A stretch of DNA of 64,000 nt from Acanthosepion esculentum (lineage: Eukaryota; Mollusca; Cephalopoda; Sepiida; Sepiidae). Within the stretch, counting starts at the first letter, position 1, and every line of letters starts with the position of its first letter. The position numbers and the translations under genes are program-made. The notes beneath the pieces are model-generated. The model was given only the letters and a program-made list of their open reading frames with translations. It made no database searches and had not been told where the DNA came from. The stretch covers positions 58,107,832 to 58,171,831 of the forward strand of contig OZ038517.1 in assembly GCA_964036315.1 (NCBI GenBank). Reading direction: 5' to 3'. Below are positions 63,025-64,000 of this stretch, piece by piece.

Positions 63025-63892
63025 AAATTATTGAAAATCGATATGGTATCGATCAGAAAATATTGATTTTGACAATTTCCAACAGTTTACACAAAGTTTT
63101 ATTGCAAATATTAAGTTTTACAAACTTTTGAAAAATATTGAAATTTCAATGCAAAAGCAAGCAATTCTAGCTAGTTTTTCAACGTTAAACACGCTAGTTT
63201 GAAAATTGAATGTGCTGTTTGAAATCATTAGAAAACCAATAAAATTATTGAAAATCGATATGGTATCGATCAGAAAATATTGATTTTGAAAATTTCCAAC
63301 AGTTTACACAAAGTTTTATTGCAAATATTAAGTTTTACAAACTTTTGAAAAATATTGAAATTTCAATGCAAAAGCAAGCAATTCTACCTAGTTTTTCAAC
63401 GTTAAACACGCTAGTTTGAAAATTGAATGTGCTGTTTGAAATCATTAGAAAACCAATAAAATTATTGAAAATCGATATGGTATCGATCAGAAAATATTGA
63501 TTTTGACAATTTCCAACAGTTTACACAAAGTTTTATTGCAAATATTAAGTTTTACAAACTTTTGAAAAATATTGAAATTTCAATGCAAAAGCAAGCATTT
63601 CTAGCTTGTTTTTCAACGTTAAACACGCTAGTTTGAAAATTGAATGTGCTGTTTGAAATCATTAGAAAACCAATAAAATTATTGAAAATCGATATGGTAT
63701 CGATCAGAAAATATTGATTTTGACAATTTCCAACAGTTTACACAAAGTTTTATTGCAAATATTAAGTTTTACAAACTTTTGAAAAATATTGAAATTTCAA
63801 TGCAAAAGCAAGCATTTCTAGCTTGTTTTTCAACGTTAAACACGCTAGTTTGAAAATTGAATGTGCTGTTTGAAATCATTAGAAAACCAATA
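63025..63892. repeat. Four units after the 6-unit repeat: E, E-like, D, D
   Basis: The second unit has GAAAATTTCC and the private ATTCTACCTAG. The D-B alternation is lost. Units are otherwise standard. Confidence 0.7.
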
Positions 63893-64000
63893 AAATTATT
63901 GAAAATCGATATGGTATCGATCAGAAAATATTGATTTTGACAATTTCCAACAGTTTACACAAAGTTTTATTGCAAATATTAAGTTTTACAAACTTTTGAA
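63893..64000. repeat. Partial unit at the right edge
   Basis: The first 108 bases of a standard unit are present, ending at CTTTTGAA. The array continues beyond the window. Confidence 0.95.

Larger units (their letters stand above)
1..64000. repeat. 217-bp AT-rich tandem satellite array, fills the window
   Basis: The sequence returns to the same phase every 217 bases (unit starts at 1, 218, 435, 652 and so on, with the last at 63893). All units lie head-to-tail in one orientation, 292 units plus a partial one. The first unit has 56 G or C in 217 bases (about 26% GC). Units differ from each other mostly by a few substitutions; length variants are rare and are listed separately. 217 is 3 x 72 + 1, so reading frame rotates with each unit and stops occur in all frames, which rules out a repetitive coding region. 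No unique DNA, transposon or gene interrupts the array. By its general character this is centromeric or pericentromeric satellite DNA of a eukaryote; the family and host are not recognised. Both array ends lie outside the window. Confidence 0.97.

Noticed and set aside
1..64000. CRISPR array
   Set aside because: The repeats are 217 bp and contiguous, with no unique spacers, no short repeat core and no cas genes.
1..64000. Repetitive coding gene (long tandem-repeat protein)
   Set aside because: The period is not a multiple of three and stop codons occur in every frame of each unit.
1..64000. Telomere repeats, rDNA or transposon fragments
   Set aside because: I looked for short telomere-like runs, rRNA-like GC-rich segments and non-satellite insertions and saw none; every segment can be placed in the 217-bp unit.

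Overview
The whole 64 kb window is one uninterrupted array of tandem satellite DNA. It contains no protein-coding gene, RNA gene, transposon or CRISPR array that I can support. The unit is 217 bp, about 26% GC (56 G+C in the first unit), always head-to-tail in one orientation. From base 1 to base 63892 there are 292 units, and a 108-bp partial unit runs off the right edge. The array also starts at the left edge, so neither boundary is in view. An unbroken AT-rich array of near-identical 217-bp units with multi-unit periodicity is typical of centromeric or pericentromeric heterochromatin in a eukaryote and is unlike bacterial or phage DNA. I do not recognise the satellite family and cannot name the species.

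Length bookkeeping closes exactly. Of the 292 units, 6 carry the same 89-bp extension (306 bp). I count 19 one-base deletions, 9 one-base insertions and one 4-base duplication, a net of -6; 292 x 217 + 534 - 6 = 63892, which matches the observed start of the last unit at 63893.

Units fall into recurring subtypes, told apart mainly by unit positions 131-152 plus a few linked sites. I call them A (GCTAGTTATTC), B (GCTAGTTTTTC), C (CATGCTTTTCTAGCTTG), D (CAAGCATTTCTAGCTTG), E (CAAGCAATTCTAGCTAG), H (GTCAATT + TGTAAAT + CTTTTTAAAA) and others. Their order is not random: they are arranged in local higher-order repeats (HORs). Layout from left to right: a 4-unit duplication (0-1.7 kb); a 15-unit-offset copy (1.1-2.4 and 4.3-5.6 kb); 6-unit repeats (6.5-8.9, 9.3-11.7 and 16.3-18.7 kb); a 9-unit repeat in two full copies (19.1-23.0 kb); an 8-unit repeat containing the 306-bp fused unit (25.5-29.3 kb); 3-unit repeats of an H-rich zone (30.9-34 kb); a dimer repeat (36.9-37.8 kb); a 7-unit block duplicated about 4.56 kb apart (40.9-42.4 and 45.4-47.0 kb) with 3-unit expansions (46.3-48.5 kb); 4- and 10-unit repeats (49.6-52.6 kb); a run of five apparently identical E units (53.0-54.1 kb); and two successive 6-unit repeats (55.0-57.6 and 58-63 kb), the second with a 1303-bp period and joined to the first by a visibly hybrid copy.

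Each typical unit carries three short symmetric elements: a 7-bp inverted repeat around a 3-bp spacer at unit positions 13-29, a 6-bp inverted repeat at 89-103 and a perfect 14-bp palindrome at 113-126. They are candidates for protein binding or secondary structure, but none matches a motif I can name with confidence. Nothing here indicates genes working together. The biology on view is satellite turnover by unequal exchange or amplification, and possibly chromatin or kinetochore function.
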